Source of the DNA: Bacteroidota bacterium
Lineage (GTDB): Bacteria; Bacteroidota; Bacteroidia; AKYH767-A; OLB10
DNA: 64,000 nt
Assembly (NCBI GenBank): GCA_016714535.1
Contig: JADKDR010000014.1
Span: 1 to 64,000, forward strand
Direction: 5' to 3'
Shown here: positions 18,305-27,865 of the stretch, piece by piece
Layout of the letters: the number at the start of each line of letters is the position of its first letter
Position numbering within the stretch: the first letter of the stretch is position 1
Translations under genes and position numbers: made by a program
The notes under the pieces: generated by a model
Told to the model about the DNA's origin: nothing
What the model saw: only the letters and a program-made list of their open reading frames with translations
Database searches by the model: none

Positions 18305-18890
18305 TCTTATGAGGAATGGATATTAAATGCACATCATTTTTTATAGTTCACATATTGCCTCAGCCGCTTTGAGTGGTATATGCAATATTGAAAACTGATG
18401 AAATTTGAAACTGCAAAAATTTTGTGACCACATATATTCGTACAATATTTTTTATCATTCTTGTCCTTTTGTAATCGAGAAACTTAATGCAGGGCCTATT
18501 TTAAGAATATGCTGTAAAAAAAATAATGACATTTTAAAATGGACTATAAAAGGATAGCAAGAGAAATAATCAACTTAAAAAAACTGGATTTAGCATTAAG
18601 GAATAAATTGCTACAAAACGGAAAAATTAGTTTAGGGTATAACCAAGAAATGAAGAGGTTGCATAACAAAAGTGCTAAAATATTAAACGACATAATGCAC
18701 TGAACCTTTGGTAGTTTTCGCAAGTGGCGTGGAAAAGTTTTTGCTATGGGGTTTGCGGGACGTGGCGGGGGTGTGTGTAACAGTGAGTATATACGTTTTA
18801 ATGTAAACAACAATTATTATATCTTCTATTAGCCAATTTATTTTCGATTATCTTGAAATTATTGCTCGTTAAATAATTATTTATCACTAT
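18305..18890. other. Stretch between the TPR protein and the IS4 element
   Basis: It carries one small ORF (18539–18703, listed separately). A GC-rich patch at about 18718–18775 (GGGTTTGCGGGACGTGGCGG) stands out against the AT-rich surroundings. No promoter or RNA gene was recognised. Confidence 0.5.
18539..18703 (+). CDS. Small ORF resembling the start of a DUF6624-like protein (fragment)
   Basis: The ORF encodes 54 residues with normal amino-acid composition. The pattern (…LKKLDLALRNKLLQ…GYNQEMKRLHNKSAKILNDIM) resembles the N-terminal segment of DUF6624 proteins (alternating LR.KL, GY..EM, .HN..A..L..I). Family members go on for another hundred or so residues. Here a TGA ends the frame and I cannot find the continuation in other frames, so this is probably a remnant left by rearrangement next to the IS element. 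Recognition is from memory of the family pattern only. Confidence 0.4.
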   Translation: MDYKRIAREIINLKKLDLALRNKLLQNGKISLGYNQEMKRLHNKSAKILNDIMH

Positions 18891-18904
18891 TGTCCGACTA
18901 AAAT

Positions 18905-18940
18905 AAATAAAGGATAGCATATTTCAGCTATCCTTTATTT
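18905..18940 (+). terminator. Hairpin in the IS4 leader
   Basis: A perfect 14-bp stem (AAATAAAGGATAGC and its complement) with an 8-nt loop lies about 35 bp upstream of the transposase start. In many IS elements such a leader hairpin blocks read-in transcription or translation; that role is inferred here. Confidence 0.6.
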
Positions 18941-18973
18941 GATTATGTTAGAGTACAACACAAAAACATAGTC

Positions 18974-20166
18974 ATGGGCGAAAATAGAAAATTTGTCGGA
19001 CAGCCGATACTATCTCAGATAATAGATTCTTCAGATTTATCAACCTTGCGCAGAAAGCACAAGAGTGACCGGTATTATAAACGGCTTCCTGTACGCAAAC
19101 ATTTGGCATGCTTATTCTACGGAGTGTTCAGTTACTGTAATGGCCTAAGAGAGCTCTGTGAGGGCCTTATGGGCTGTGAAGGCAAACTAACACACCTGCG
19201 ATTGGACACGGCACCAGCTCGAAGTACACTATCAGATGCAAACAGAAATAGAAGTTATCTAATTTTCGAGGACTTGTATTTTAATCTTGTTGGACGTTAT
19301 CAAAGTTTTATCTCGGACAGCCGATTGAAGGGTTTGAGTATTCGGAATTTAAAGATCATAGATAGCACTACCATTAGACTCTTCAGTGATATACTGTGTG
19401 GCGTAGGGCGAAATCCAACGAATGGTTCACGAAAGAAGGGAGGCATCAAGGGGCATTCGATGATGGATGCCTTTAGCGGCATCGTAGACTACGTGCATAT
19501 TACAGCCGCTAAAGTACATGACCGAAAGTTTCTTTATCATTTTACTCCTCCTAAGAATAGTTTTCTAGTTTTTGATAAAGCCTACAATCATTACAAACAG
19601 TTTGACAAATGGACAACTGAGCATATATGGTTTGTTACACGAATGAAAACGAATGCAAAATTCCATGTAACCAAAGTATTACAAGATAAACGAAGAAGAA
19701 AAACCCTAAGGGTATCCTAAAAGAACAATTGGTAGCGGTAGGGTACAAAGAGAACAATAAGGAGTATAGAGTAAAGTTGGGGCGAATTATTTTCAAGGCA
19801 GAAGACAGGAAACAGTATGTTTTCATTACGAATAACATGAAGCTCAAAGCCACTGAAATAGCGACTATTTACAAATACCGTTGGATGATTGAACTTCTGT
19901 TTAGGCAAATCAAACAGAACTTTCCGATCCGATATTTTTGGGGTGAAAGCGAGAACGCTGTGAAGATGCAAGTCTATATGGTACTCATCGCTCAGCTTCT
20001 GATGGTGGTGATTAGAAAGAAATCAGAAACAAAAAAATCTTTTGCTAATGTCATCACTCTTATTAGGCTACATCTTATGAGTTATGTAAGTCTGTTTGAT
20101 TTTATAAAAGACACCTACATGACTTGGCAAAAAGCTAATGCGCCTCCCAATCTCTTTGCCAAATAG
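18974..20166 (+). pseudogene. IS4-family transposase (DUF4372 + DDE), split by a -1 frameshift
   Basis: The first frame, 18974–19720, encodes the N-terminal DUF4372-type domain and the first two catalytic Asp residues (LKIIDSTTIRL; FLVFDKAYNHY). The second frame (usable from the TTG at 19729, homologous from about 19705, KNPKGILKEQL) encodes the YREK block Y..R...E......K (YKYRWMIELLFRQIK) with the catalytic Glu. The switch is to the -1 frame in the A5 run 19699–19703. The context A AAA ACC is not a canonical slippery heptamer, so a disabling deletion is more likely than programmed frameshifting, but the latter is not excluded. Confidence 0.82.
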
Positions 20167-20271
20167 GTTTACTACCCCCTATTTTAGAATATCAAATTTT
20201 TTAACTCAAACATAGAGCCTGATTAGGCCAGATAGATTTTATTGTCTATTTTAGTCGGACAATAATGACAG

Positions 20272-21909
20272 TTAATGTATAATTACGAGTGATTTTTTAT
20301 ACACCGCACTCTCTGTAACAACAGTAAGAGTATACATACCAGATGGAATATGTTCGCATTTTATTTTGGTTTGGTATTGCCATTGTTCCACCACCTGCCC
20401 TGCTGCTGAGGTAAGTATAGCTGCCAGTACCTTTTCGCTGTTGCTAGTTTTAATTTCAAAATACTGCTGCGCAGGCACAGGAAATACATGCATAGCTTGT
20501 TGGCCAATAAAACTTTCTGCCTTACGGCAACTCACAGCATAGATGGTAATTTTATTGCTGGTAAGGCTGCAACCGTTAGTGTCAGTAACTTGAACTTTAT
20601 AGGTGCCAGTAGTTTTTGCAAAATAAGTTGGCAGTGTAGCATTGGCAATATTATTCAGTCCCTTTATCCACTGATAGATGTAGCTGTTATTTACTAACGC
20701 CCTTAGGTCAAGACTATCGCCCATGCAAAAAGAAGTGGAGTCAGCAGTTATTTGCGCAACAGGTTTCCGTATGGTCAGCTTTTTTGAATTGCTGAGCGTG
20801 CTGCAGCCGACAGCATTTGTAACTAACACCCTATACGTTCCAGATGTAGTCGGCTTAAACTTAATGTTGGTAGCATTTGAAATCGCAACTGTTCCCTTTC
20901 GCCATTGATAGGTATAGCCCACACCGCTTGGTGCTGAGAGTATAACACTATCGGTTGAACAATAGGTGAGCGGCCCCGTAGCAGTTATAACTGCTGATGG
21001 ATAATTATTAACCGTTATTAATTTATTGGGAGATACCACCGAGCAGCCTCCTGCATTGGTAACTCGTACTTTATAATTTCCAGTTTGCTTGGCATAGAAC
21101 ACATTTGTAACAGCACCATTAATCAGTGCATTGTTAAAATACCATTTATAGGTATTTCCATTGTTGTGCGGTGTAGTAAGTGTTGCACTATCACCGGTGC
21201 AAATGGCATTGTCGTTTGCAGTTAATGAAACAACAGGCGCTGTGTTAATGGTAATGTCGGTGCCATTATCATTACCAAACGAAACGGTATCGCTGGCAAT
21301 AACACGCAGCCGGTACCCTATGCCATACGCCACATTAGTATGTAGTGTGCAATTAATGCTCCCCGAAGTTGTTGAGTTTAATGTTCCAATATTTATTGCG
21401 CTGGCAAATCTTCCTGTCGCATCACTAAGCTGTGCTGTAAATACATTGTTTGATTTAAAAGATTGATGTGCAATAAAGGGTAATGAAAAACTTGCACCTG
21501 CGCAATAGCTAACTGCATTTGGATTACCTGTTGTAATATCGGTGCGAATCTCAGCATAGTACATATCGGTCCAACCACCAGGTCCGGTAACATTTGGTAA
21601 GTAGGTATTGCCAAGGGTAAGGTTATCTGCATAACTTCCTGTAAAATAAACTTTGCCAGAATCGGTTGTTGCCAGCCCCAGTGCATAATCTTGCTGCGGG
21701 CTACCACCCCATTGCGCCCATTGAAACTCGCCATGCCTGTTGTACTTGGCAACAAAAGGATCATAAGAGCCCACACCTGCAAATGGGTATGGCGGAAATG
21801 GCGCAGTACCAAACGCATAAAAACCTCCGGCTACATACACATTGCCTGCAGCATCGCAACGCACTTGTCTGCCTTCTTCCCACTGACTGCCTGTGTGGTG
21901 CGCACCCAA
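20272..21909 (-). CDS. Ig-like domains and T9SS tail, C-terminal part of a frameshifted propeller protein
   Basis: The first few codons are out of frame; true coding starts near 21895 (GSQWEEGRQVRCDAAGN). The frame completes the beta-propeller begun in 21831–22931. It then has about three Ig/PKD-like domains of ~85 residues (e.g. ICTGDSATLTTPHNNGNTYKW … GNYKVRVTNAGGCS) and a T9SS sorting domain (VFPVPAQQYFEI … GMYTLTVV). The stop codon is 10 bp from the right end of the IS4 element, but the C-terminus looks complete. Surface binding protein, ligand unknown. Confidence 0.8.
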   Translation of the reverse strand: MGAHHTGSQWEEGRQVRCDAAGNVYVAGGFYAFGTAPFPPYPFAGVGSYDPFVAKYNRHGEFQWAQWGGSPQQDYALGLATTDSGKVYFTGSYADNLTLGNTYLPNVTGPGGWTDMYYAEIRTDITTGNPNAVSYCAGASFSLPFIAHQSFKSNNVFTAQLSDATGRFASAINIGTLNSTTSGSINCTLHTNVAYGIGYRLRVIASDTVSFGNDNGTDITINTAPVVSLTANDNAICTGDSATLTTPHNNGNTYKWYFNNALINGAVTNVFYAKQTGNYKVRVTNAGGCSVVSPNKLITVNNYPSAVITATGPLTYCSTDSVILSAPSGVGYTYQWRKGTVAISNATNIKFKPTTSGTYRVLVTNAVGCSTLSNSKKLTIRKPVAQITADSTSFCMGDSLDLRALVNNSYIYQWIKGLNNIANATLPTYFAKTTGTYKVQVTDTNGCSLTSNKITIYAVSCRKAESFIGQQAMHVFPVPAQQYFEIKTSNSEKVLAAILTSAAGQVVEQWQYQTKIKCEHIPSGMYTLTVVTESAVYKKSLVIIH

Positions 21910-22931
21910 CGAACGGTGCCGCTAGTAGTATATTTGGCAACAAACATATCGTAGCTACCATTGTTTGGCACCTGTATGGAGTCAAATGCGGTAGTGCCAT
22001 CAGCAATACCGGTTATGCAAAAATTTCCTTGTCCATCAAGCGTTATTCCGTAGCAAGCTTCGTAATTGTTACTGGTAATTTTTTTAAGTTGTTCCAGCGT
22101 GCCGGTCGTATTATACACGGCAATAAACCCATCGGGTAGTCCGGCTGGTGCCGAAATGGTGACACCACTAAATACAGCATTATTCATGAACAAACCTACC
22201 ACATAGGCTTTGCCGGCCTTGTCAACTGCTATCCCATTGCCATATTCATCCTGATAACTACCTCCGGTTTTTACCCATTCGCACAAACCAATGCTATTAT
22301 ATTTTGCAGTAAAGGCATCAACACTTGGCGAGCCGAAACCAGGATTTAATACACTAGCTACTGTATTGCCATTGCCAAAATTTGCAGTACCTCTAAAGTT
22401 TCCGGTTATAAAAACATTGCCCATTGTATCTACACCAACACTGTTTCCGATATCTTCACTGTAGTTGGTAGCGCCTGCTTGTTTACTCCATATACAATTA
22501 CCGTTACTATTTAGTTTGGCAACAATTATTTGTCTTGATACGCAGGGTACTTTCACGGTATCAAAATATGCGGTGTCGCTGGATGAAAATCCAGTAATAT
22601 ACAGGTTGCCCGTATGGTCTATAGCCATAGCCTGCGCCTGGTCGGTCTTGTTACCTCCAAATCGCTTAAGCCAAAGGGGGTTTCCTTCGGGATCAAGCTT
22701 TACTACAAATATATCTTGTAGCCCGAGGCCCGTAACTTTCATGCTGCCAAAGCGAATGCTGTCAACAAAATAACCTGTTATGTATACGTTGTTATTGCCA
22801 TCGCTAACCATGGCCGTGCCGGCATCATACCCTGCAGCACCTCCTTTTTTGGCATACAAATAGGTTTGTGCATTTATACTTGAACAAAATATTAAACATA
22901 GAGAAACCAGACTTGCTATTTGTTTTTTCAT
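21831..22931 (-). CDS. SBBP-type beta-propeller, N-terminal part of a frameshifted T9SS protein
   Basis: After a signal peptide (ends SINAQ) come repeats of ~53 residues of the form GGxxxDxGxxIAVDxxGNxYITGxFxxxxxFGxxxVxxxGxxDxFVAKYxxxG, typical of SBBP propellers. Coding continues to RWVRTTQAV. There the neighbouring frame takes over (GSQWEEGRQ, frame 20272–21909), a one-base change near 21890–21900. The tail after that point (SGKKADKC…) is out of frame. Removing the shift gives one protein of about 880 residues with propeller, Ig-like domains and sorting domain. No long homopolymer marks this break, so it is less obviously a sequencing slip than the CHAT one. Confidence 0.8.
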   Translation of the reverse strand: MKKQIASLVSLCLIFCSSINAQTYLYAKKGGAAGYDAGTAMVSDGNNNVYITGYFVDSIRFGSMKVTGLGLQDIFVVKLDPEGNPLWLKRFGGNKTDQAQAMAIDHTGNLYITGFSSSDTAYFDTVKVPCVSRQIIVAKLNSNGNCIWSKQAGATNYSEDIGNSVGVDTMGNVFITGNFRGTANFGNGNTVASVLNPGFGSPSVDAFTAKYNSIGLCEWVKTGGSYQDEYGNGIAVDKAGKAYVVGLFMNNAVFSGVTISAPAGLPDGFIAVYNTTGTLEQLKKITSNNYEACYGITLDGQGNFCITGIADGTTAFDSIQVPNNGSYDMFVAKYTTSGTVRWVRTTQAVSGKKADKCVAMLQAMCM

Positions 22932-23085
22932 AAATGAAATGTTTATTGGATTAGAAACAGTAAAAATATAAAAGTTCTTAATCAGTAATTTTTTTTCGCC
23001 TGTTGTTAGCGAATATTAAAATCAAGGGATAATATTTAGCGATTCATTATGTAATCGTACTCGTAAGGGTTGTTGCTTCTCGCTC

Positions 23086-23120
23086 AAAAAAAAAGGCCAC
23101 CACAGGGCGACCTTTTTTTT
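23086..23120 (-). terminator. Probable terminator of the M43 protease gene
   Basis: A run of A (23086–23094), GG and an imperfect stem end in CC and a run of T. It lies 61 bp past the stop of the gene at 23181 and is bidirectional in form. Confidence 0.65.
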
Positions 23121-23180
23121 AAAGCATGAGTTTAAAATAAATATTAAACAGACGCTTAATTATTAATTGATGCGTACAAA

Positions 23181-25109
23181 TTATTCTTTAACAACTTTAA
23201 TCTTATACGTATCAACCCCATCAGTTACAGTTACAAAATAAATTCCGGTATTAAGATGGCTGATGTTAACGGTAGGGGTATTAGTTCCTTCCTCAATGGT
23301 AATATTAGTTGCAAACAGTTGCTTGCCATAAATATCGCTTACAGTGATGGCTCCGCTTGAAGCTATATCGCTATTAAACATCAGGTTAATTTCGTTACGG
23401 CTTGGATTAGGATAAGCCGACAAATCATTGTAAGCAGCTTTGCCAGTATGGTCCATGCTGCCCATCACCTTAAAGTTAGTCGAACTTGTGTTAGCACGCA
23501 ATACATAACATTGCGAAGTGCTGAAAGCTCCGCTATAACCAACCACACGGATTTTATAAGACGTGGCCGTAGTTGCATTATAAATTATTTGCTCATTCGC
23601 AGTTCCTCCTAATTCAGAAGAGGCAAGCAGGCTATTGGAGTTATTATATAATCGCAAATCATAATCGAAAGGTAAATTAGTTAGTGTTACCTTTACACGA
23701 GTTGCTGGAGAAACGGTAGTAATACGGAACCAGTCCTTATCGGTACTTGAACCTATCAACGCGTAAATATCCGTGTTTACAGCTATCTGCTTAAAGGTAG
23801 AACTTGAATTATTAGATTCATAAGGATCGCCATTACAGCCACCCCCGGCACTTTGTGTGGTGAAAGTAGCAGCGCCTGACCACGCGCCTGTGGTGCCAGA
23901 GCATACAGCCTGTACCTGGAATTGGTAATTAGTTCCTGCTGATAAACCACTTATAGCTACAGAGGTTGTTGCACTTGTGATGCTTGTCCATGAGGTTGCA
24001 CCCACCACTCGGTATTGCACATTGTACGAAGTTGCACCGCTTACTGCTCCCCAGCTAAGTGTTGCTCCTGTTTGTGTAACACCGCTTGACGCAAGACCTG
24101 CTGCAGTGCCACAACCACCACCATTAGGGGGAGTACATCCAAGCGAAGTTGTCAATGAGGCGCGACTACCGGCAAGTACAGCATCCATGCGTGTGCTTTG
24201 TCCGGCTGTAAACATATTCATACATGCATCGTCAGTATAATCCATGTAGTTCATAAACATATCGCCATTAGGGCCATTGCTGCATGTAACTTTAGGAAAA
24301 GACGGACATCCAAAATTACTGGTCTGTTGTGTAGGCGTATCGCTTACTAAATCGTTACCGCAGGTTGCATCTCCCCATATATGTCGCAAGTTAAGCCAGT
24401 GGCCAACTTCGTGGGTAGCCGTGCGGCCAAGATGATAAGGTGTTGATGTACCCGGAGTGCCAGGACCACCCACACTACCAAATAAAACTACAACGCCATC
24501 GGTACTGGCAGAACCTCCTGGAAACTGCGCATAGCCTAATAAGCCACCGCTAAGATTACATACCCAAATATTTAAATAGCTACCGGTAGGCCATGCGTTT
24601 ACTCCGCCAGACGAAGAAAACTTCATAGGATCTCCTGAAGAGCCAAAACTTGTTTTGGTAGTTGACACACGGTTAATACCGTTAGTCGCATTGCCATTAG
24701 GATCGCGTTGAGCAAGGCAAAATTGAATGTTGGTAGGCACAGCCACTCCTTGAAATACCGAGGGTGTGTTGCCTGCATCCGCATTCAAACGGGCAAAATC
24801 TTTGTTCAATACATCTAACTGTGCCAGTATACGTGCATCCGAAATATTTTGTGATGAAGTATTATACAAAACATGAAACACAGTAGGAATGGTAATTACT
24901 GCACTCGTTTTGTTTTGCGATTGATTGTAATTGGCAATAAATACATTGGTCTCTTCTTCAATAGCATCCATACGCGATTGCAAGTTTGGGTCTGCCATTT
25001 TTTGCTCGTCTAACATTTGCATGGTTGCACAATGTTGATAGTTGGTTTGCGCTTGTGCTGCGTAGGTGCTAATTAATAGTACCGCTGCCGCGAAAATTTT
25101 TTTAATCAT
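23181..25109 (-). CDS. M43 (pappalysin-like) metalloprotease with FN3, PPC and T9SS domains
   Basis: I start at the ATG at 25109 because it gives a clean signal peptide (MIKKIFAAAVLLISTYAAQAQ); an upstream in-frame start at 25181 adds 24 residues before it. The M43 zinc motif HEVGHWLNLRH is present with a downstream Met-turn region (MNYMDYTDDACMNMF). A fibronectin III domain, a pre-peptidase C-terminal domain (DKDWFRI … PFDYDLRLYN) and a T9SS sorting domain (AYPNPSRNEINL … GIYFVTVTDG) follow. It is a secreted zinc endopeptidase. The gene at 25473 is a close paralog with one more FN3 domain, so the pair comes from tandem duplication. Confidence 0.92.
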   Translation of the reverse strand: MIKKIFAAAVLLISTYAAQAQTNYQHCATMQMLDEQKMADPNLQSRMDAIEEETNVFIANYNQSQNKTSAVITIPTVFHVLYNTSSQNISDARILAQLDVLNKDFARLNADAGNTPSVFQGVAVPTNIQFCLAQRDPNGNATNGINRVSTTKTSFGSSGDPMKFSSSGGVNAWPTGSYLNIWVCNLSGGLLGYAQFPGGSASTDGVVVLFGSVGGPGTPGTSTPYHLGRTATHEVGHWLNLRHIWGDATCGNDLVSDTPTQQTSNFGCPSFPKVTCSNGPNGDMFMNYMDYTDDACMNMFTAGQSTRMDAVLAGSRASLTTSLGCTPPNGGGCGTAAGLASSGVTQTGATLSWGAVSGATSYNVQYRVVGATSWTSITSATTSVAISGLSAGTNYQFQVQAVCSGTTGAWSGAATFTTQSAGGGCNGDPYESNNSSSTFKQIAVNTDIYALIGSSTDKDWFRITTVSPATRVKVTLTNLPFDYDLRLYNNSNSLLASSELGGTANEQIIYNATTATSYKIRVVGYSGAFSTSQCYVLRANTSSTNFKVMGSMDHTGKAAYNDLSAYPNPSRNEINLMFNSDIASSGAITVSDIYGKQLFATNITIEEGTNTPTVNISHLNTGIYFVTVTDGVDTYKIKVVKE

Positions 25110-25472
25110 ATTTTTTAAATTTAATTGGGATTGGGAGGCTAATGTATTATTAATTTGACAGGTGCAACTTTTATTTGGCAACTTTTTAGGTATAATTAGT
25201 TTGCGTTAGAATCCATTTATAATGTTTTTTTAAAAAATTAATCCCTCTGCTAAGAAGAAAAAATAAAATTCATCAAATTGTAGAATGGTAAGCGCAAAAC
25301 GAATGAAATAGATGAACACTAAATAATCTAGCACCACTGGTAAATGCTCTAGTAATCTTATTGATTAAACTGATTATGCAACCGTATTGCAAATAGTTGT
25401 TCGTTGAAATAAAAAAAAGGTTGCCTGGAACAAGGCAACCTTTCTTAAACGAGTATCTTAACTTATGGTTTA
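25110..25472. other. Gap between the two M43 genes
   Basis: Holds the upstream gene's terminator (25416–25443) and presumably a separate promoter for the downstream gene. Nothing else was recognised. Confidence 0.5.
25416..25443 (-). terminator. Terminator of the second M43 gene
   Basis: An 11-bp perfect stem (AAAGGTTGCCT and complement), 6-nt loop and flanking A-run (T-run on the minus strand), 30 bp past the stop. Confidence 0.92.
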
Positions 25473-27668
25473 CTACTGAACAACCAGCGACTTAATAAGT
25501 GCCTGACCATTCATACTAGCGCGCACCGTGTACATACCTTTTTGAATTTTAGTTAGATCAAGATTAACTTGATTATTGCCATCATTTAAATCTTGTTGTA
25601 TGCTCAACACTGTACGTCCCAACATATCCACTATATCGATGGTTGAGGTTTGAGCTTTATTGCAGAACAAATCGACAGTTACTAAATCTTTTGCAGGATT
25701 AGGATACAAAGCCATCGTATTAGTGTTCTCGTTTTGAACCATGTCGCCACCTTCGCGCCAGTTTGATGCGCTTGTGCTTACTCTTAAACGATAGCACGAT
25801 GTTGGAACGAATGCACCGTTGTAACCATAAACCTTAACCTTATATACTGCACCCGCTGTTGCTCCATTATAAATTATTTGCTCAGGAGTAGTGCCTGAAA
25901 GTTGCGAGGTTGCAATTAAGGCACCGGTAGATCCAAAGCTCAGCTTCACATCATAGTCAGCTGGAAGTCCATCAAGAATTACTTTAATTTTTGGAGCTGC
26001 ATTGGTAGCTGTAATCTTATAAAAATCTACATCGGTTGCAGTGCTAATAATTCCATAAGCATCGGTATTAGGACTTATGGTAGCAGCAGTTGAGGACAAT
26101 TCGTTTGGTTCGTAAGGATCGCTTCCGGTGCATCCACCACCACCACCAGCTTGTGTAGTAAAGGTTTTTACAGTGCTATAGTTGCCAAGCGTTGCCCCGC
26201 ATACTGCGCGAACACGATATTGATAAGTAGTACTTGGAGTTAATCCAGATAGGTTATAAGGTGAGGTAGTTGCAGTTTTTGTAGTGTAGGTAGAAGTACC
26301 TAAAACACGATACTGCACTTTATAACTGGTAGCACCACCTACCAATAGCCAAGTGATTGAAGCAGTTGTAGCTTGAACATTTAATGCAGTTAAGCTACCA
26401 GGTAAGCCGCAACCGGCCGTAAGGGTTGTGAAATTTGCAGAAGAAGAATAGGCACCTGTTGAATTGGTACATACAGCTTGTATTTGATACTCATAGTTGC
26501 TACCAGAAGTTAATCCCGGTATACCAATGCTAGTAGTAGTTGATGTGGTAGTAGTCCATGTTGTCGTTCCAACTATGCGGTAACGTATATTGTAAGATAC
26601 AGCGCCCGAAACCAAATTCCAACCAAGGTAAACTGATGATGAACCTACACCAGATGAATTTAGTCCTGTTGGAGTACCACAACCACCTACCGGGCTGCAA
26701 CCCAGCGAGGTTGTAAGCCCAACACGAGGACCGGCAAGAGCAGCATTCATGCGTGTACTTTGTCCGGTTGTGAACATGTTCATACATCCATCGTCAACAT
26801 AGTCCATATAGTTCATAAACATATCGCCATTGGGGCCATTGCCACAAGTCACTTTAGGAAAAGTTGGACAACCAAAATTAGAAGTTTGCTGAGTAGGAGT
26901 ATCCGATACCTGATCGTTGCCACAATTAGCATCTCCCCAAATATGGAAAAGGTTTAGCCAGTGACCAACTTCGTGAGTAGCTGTGCGGCCTAAGTGGTAT
27001 GGAGTTCCGGTGCCGGGATTAGAAGGACCACCCACCGATGTGTACAAGCATACCACCCCATCGGTATTTGCAGTACCACCCGGAAACTGTGCGTAACCAA
27101 GTAAGCCTCCACTAAGATTGCCTACCCAAAAATTAAGATAGCTGGCTGCGGGCCATGCATTGGAGCCTCCTTGAGAAGTAAACTTAATAGGATTGCCTGA
27201 CGAACTGAAAGAAGTCTTAGTAGTCTGGATACGCAAGATACCTGTAGATGCTGCGCCATTTGGGTCGCGCTGTGCAAGGCAAAATTGTATTTGTGTATTT
27301 GCTGCTACACCTTGAAAAACTGAAGGGGTATTGCCAGCATCTGCATTTAACCGTGCAAAGTCTTTGTTTAATACATCAAGTTGCGCCAATATGCGCGAAT
27401 CCGAAATGTTCTCTGCAGGTACATTCCACAAAATGTGAAACACAACCGGAATAGTAATAACTGAACTTTGCTTTTGATTACCATGATTTTTTATGTACTC
27501 ATTGGTAGCTTGTTCAATGGCATCCATGCGTGCCTGTAAGCCAGGATCAGATTTTTTTTGTTCTTCGAGCATCTCCATAGTGGAGCAATGCTGATGATTG
27601 TGTACTTGTGCTTGTGCCGCACCGATGCCTATAGCAAGCACCGCGATGGCGAGAAATTTTTTCATCAT
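25473..27668 (-). CDS. M43 metalloprotease paralog with two FN3 domains, PPC and T9SS domains
   Basis: Signal peptide to ~20 (GAAQAQ). The M43 catalytic domain has HEVGHWLNLFH and the Met-turn region MNYMDYVDDGCMNMF. Two fibronectin III domains (~345–510), a pre-peptidase C-terminal domain (~525–640) and a T9SS sorting domain (LYPNPAKDLVTVDL … GMYTVRASM) follow. The catalytic halves of this and the gene at 23181–25109 are very similar, while the C-terminal thirds have drifted. It is a secreted zinc protease. Two adjacent ATG codons (27668, 27665) are equally possible starts. Confidence 0.92.
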   Translation of the reverse strand: MMKKFLAIAVLAIGIGAAQAQVHNHQHCSTMEMLEEQKKSDPGLQARMDAIEQATNEYIKNHGNQKQSSVITIPVVFHILWNVPAENISDSRILAQLDVLNKDFARLNADAGNTPSVFQGVAANTQIQFCLAQRDPNGAASTGILRIQTTKTSFSSSGNPIKFTSQGGSNAWPAASYLNFWVGNLSGGLLGYAQFPGGTANTDGVVCLYTSVGGPSNPGTGTPYHLGRTATHEVGHWLNLFHIWGDANCGNDQVSDTPTQQTSNFGCPTFPKVTCGNGPNGDMFMNYMDYVDDGCMNMFTTGQSTRMNAALAGPRVGLTTSLGCSPVGGCGTPTGLNSSGVGSSSVYLGWNLVSGAVSYNIRYRIVGTTTWTTTTSTTTSIGIPGLTSGSNYEYQIQAVCTNSTGAYSSSANFTTLTAGCGLPGSLTALNVQATTASITWLLVGGATSYKVQYRVLGTSTYTTKTATTSPYNLSGLTPSTTYQYRVRAVCGATLGNYSTVKTFTTQAGGGGGCTGSDPYEPNELSSTAATISPNTDAYGIISTATDVDFYKITATNAAPKIKVILDGLPADYDVKLSFGSTGALIATSQLSGTTPEQIIYNGATAGAVYKVKVYGYNGAFVPTSCYRLRVSTSASNWREGGDMVQNENTNTMALYPNPAKDLVTVDLFCNKAQTSTIDIVDMLGRTVLSIQQDLNDGNNQVNLDLTKIQKGMYTVRASMNGQALIKSLVVQ

Positions 27669-27696
27669 AAAATTGTTTTTATTAAGGATTAAGGTT

Positions 27697-27726
27697 CAAA
27701 GCAAGATATAAATACTTACATATCAA
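27697..27726 (-). promoter_or_regulatory. Possible promoter of the second M43 gene
   Basis: On the minus strand, TTG (27724–27726) and TTGCTTTG (27697–27704, one base from TAnnTTTG) are separated by 19 bp, about 30 bp upstream of the start codon. Confidence 0.4.
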
Positions 27727-27822
27727 AATCATTTAATGTCTTTCACTATAATTAGTGACAACTATATATATGATCTGATTTTTCGCAAAGTTGAGCGCAC
27801 CTTATTTTGATTAAGATGTTAC

Positions 27823-27850
27823 TTGTGTTTTACTTTGAATTATACATTTG
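27823..27850 (+). promoter_or_regulatory. Promoter of the YbaB gene
   Basis: TTG (27823–27825), a 17-bp spacer and TACATTTG (27843–27850) match the Bacteroidota consensus TTG/TAnnTTTG. The TTG at 27848 that could extend the ORF lies inside this -7 box, so translation must start at the ATG at 27866. Confidence 0.65.
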
Positions 27851-27865
27851 CAAGAAAAAATAAAA

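Larger units (their letters stand above)
18891..20262 (+). mobile_element. IS4-family insertion sequence, frameshifted
   Basis: Perfect 15-bp terminal repeats: TGTCCGACTAAAATA at 18891–18905 and its reverse complement at 20248–20262. Identity extends 3 bp further out (18888 and 20264). No clear target duplication flanks it. The element contains a DDE transposase in two frames and a leader hairpin. Its right end lies 10 bp from the stop codon of the minus-strand gene ending at 20272. Confidence 0.85.

Noticed and set aside
18878..20275. Target-site duplication for the IS4 element
   Set aside because: Flanks beyond the shared terminal bases do not match at the 10–13 bp expected for the family.
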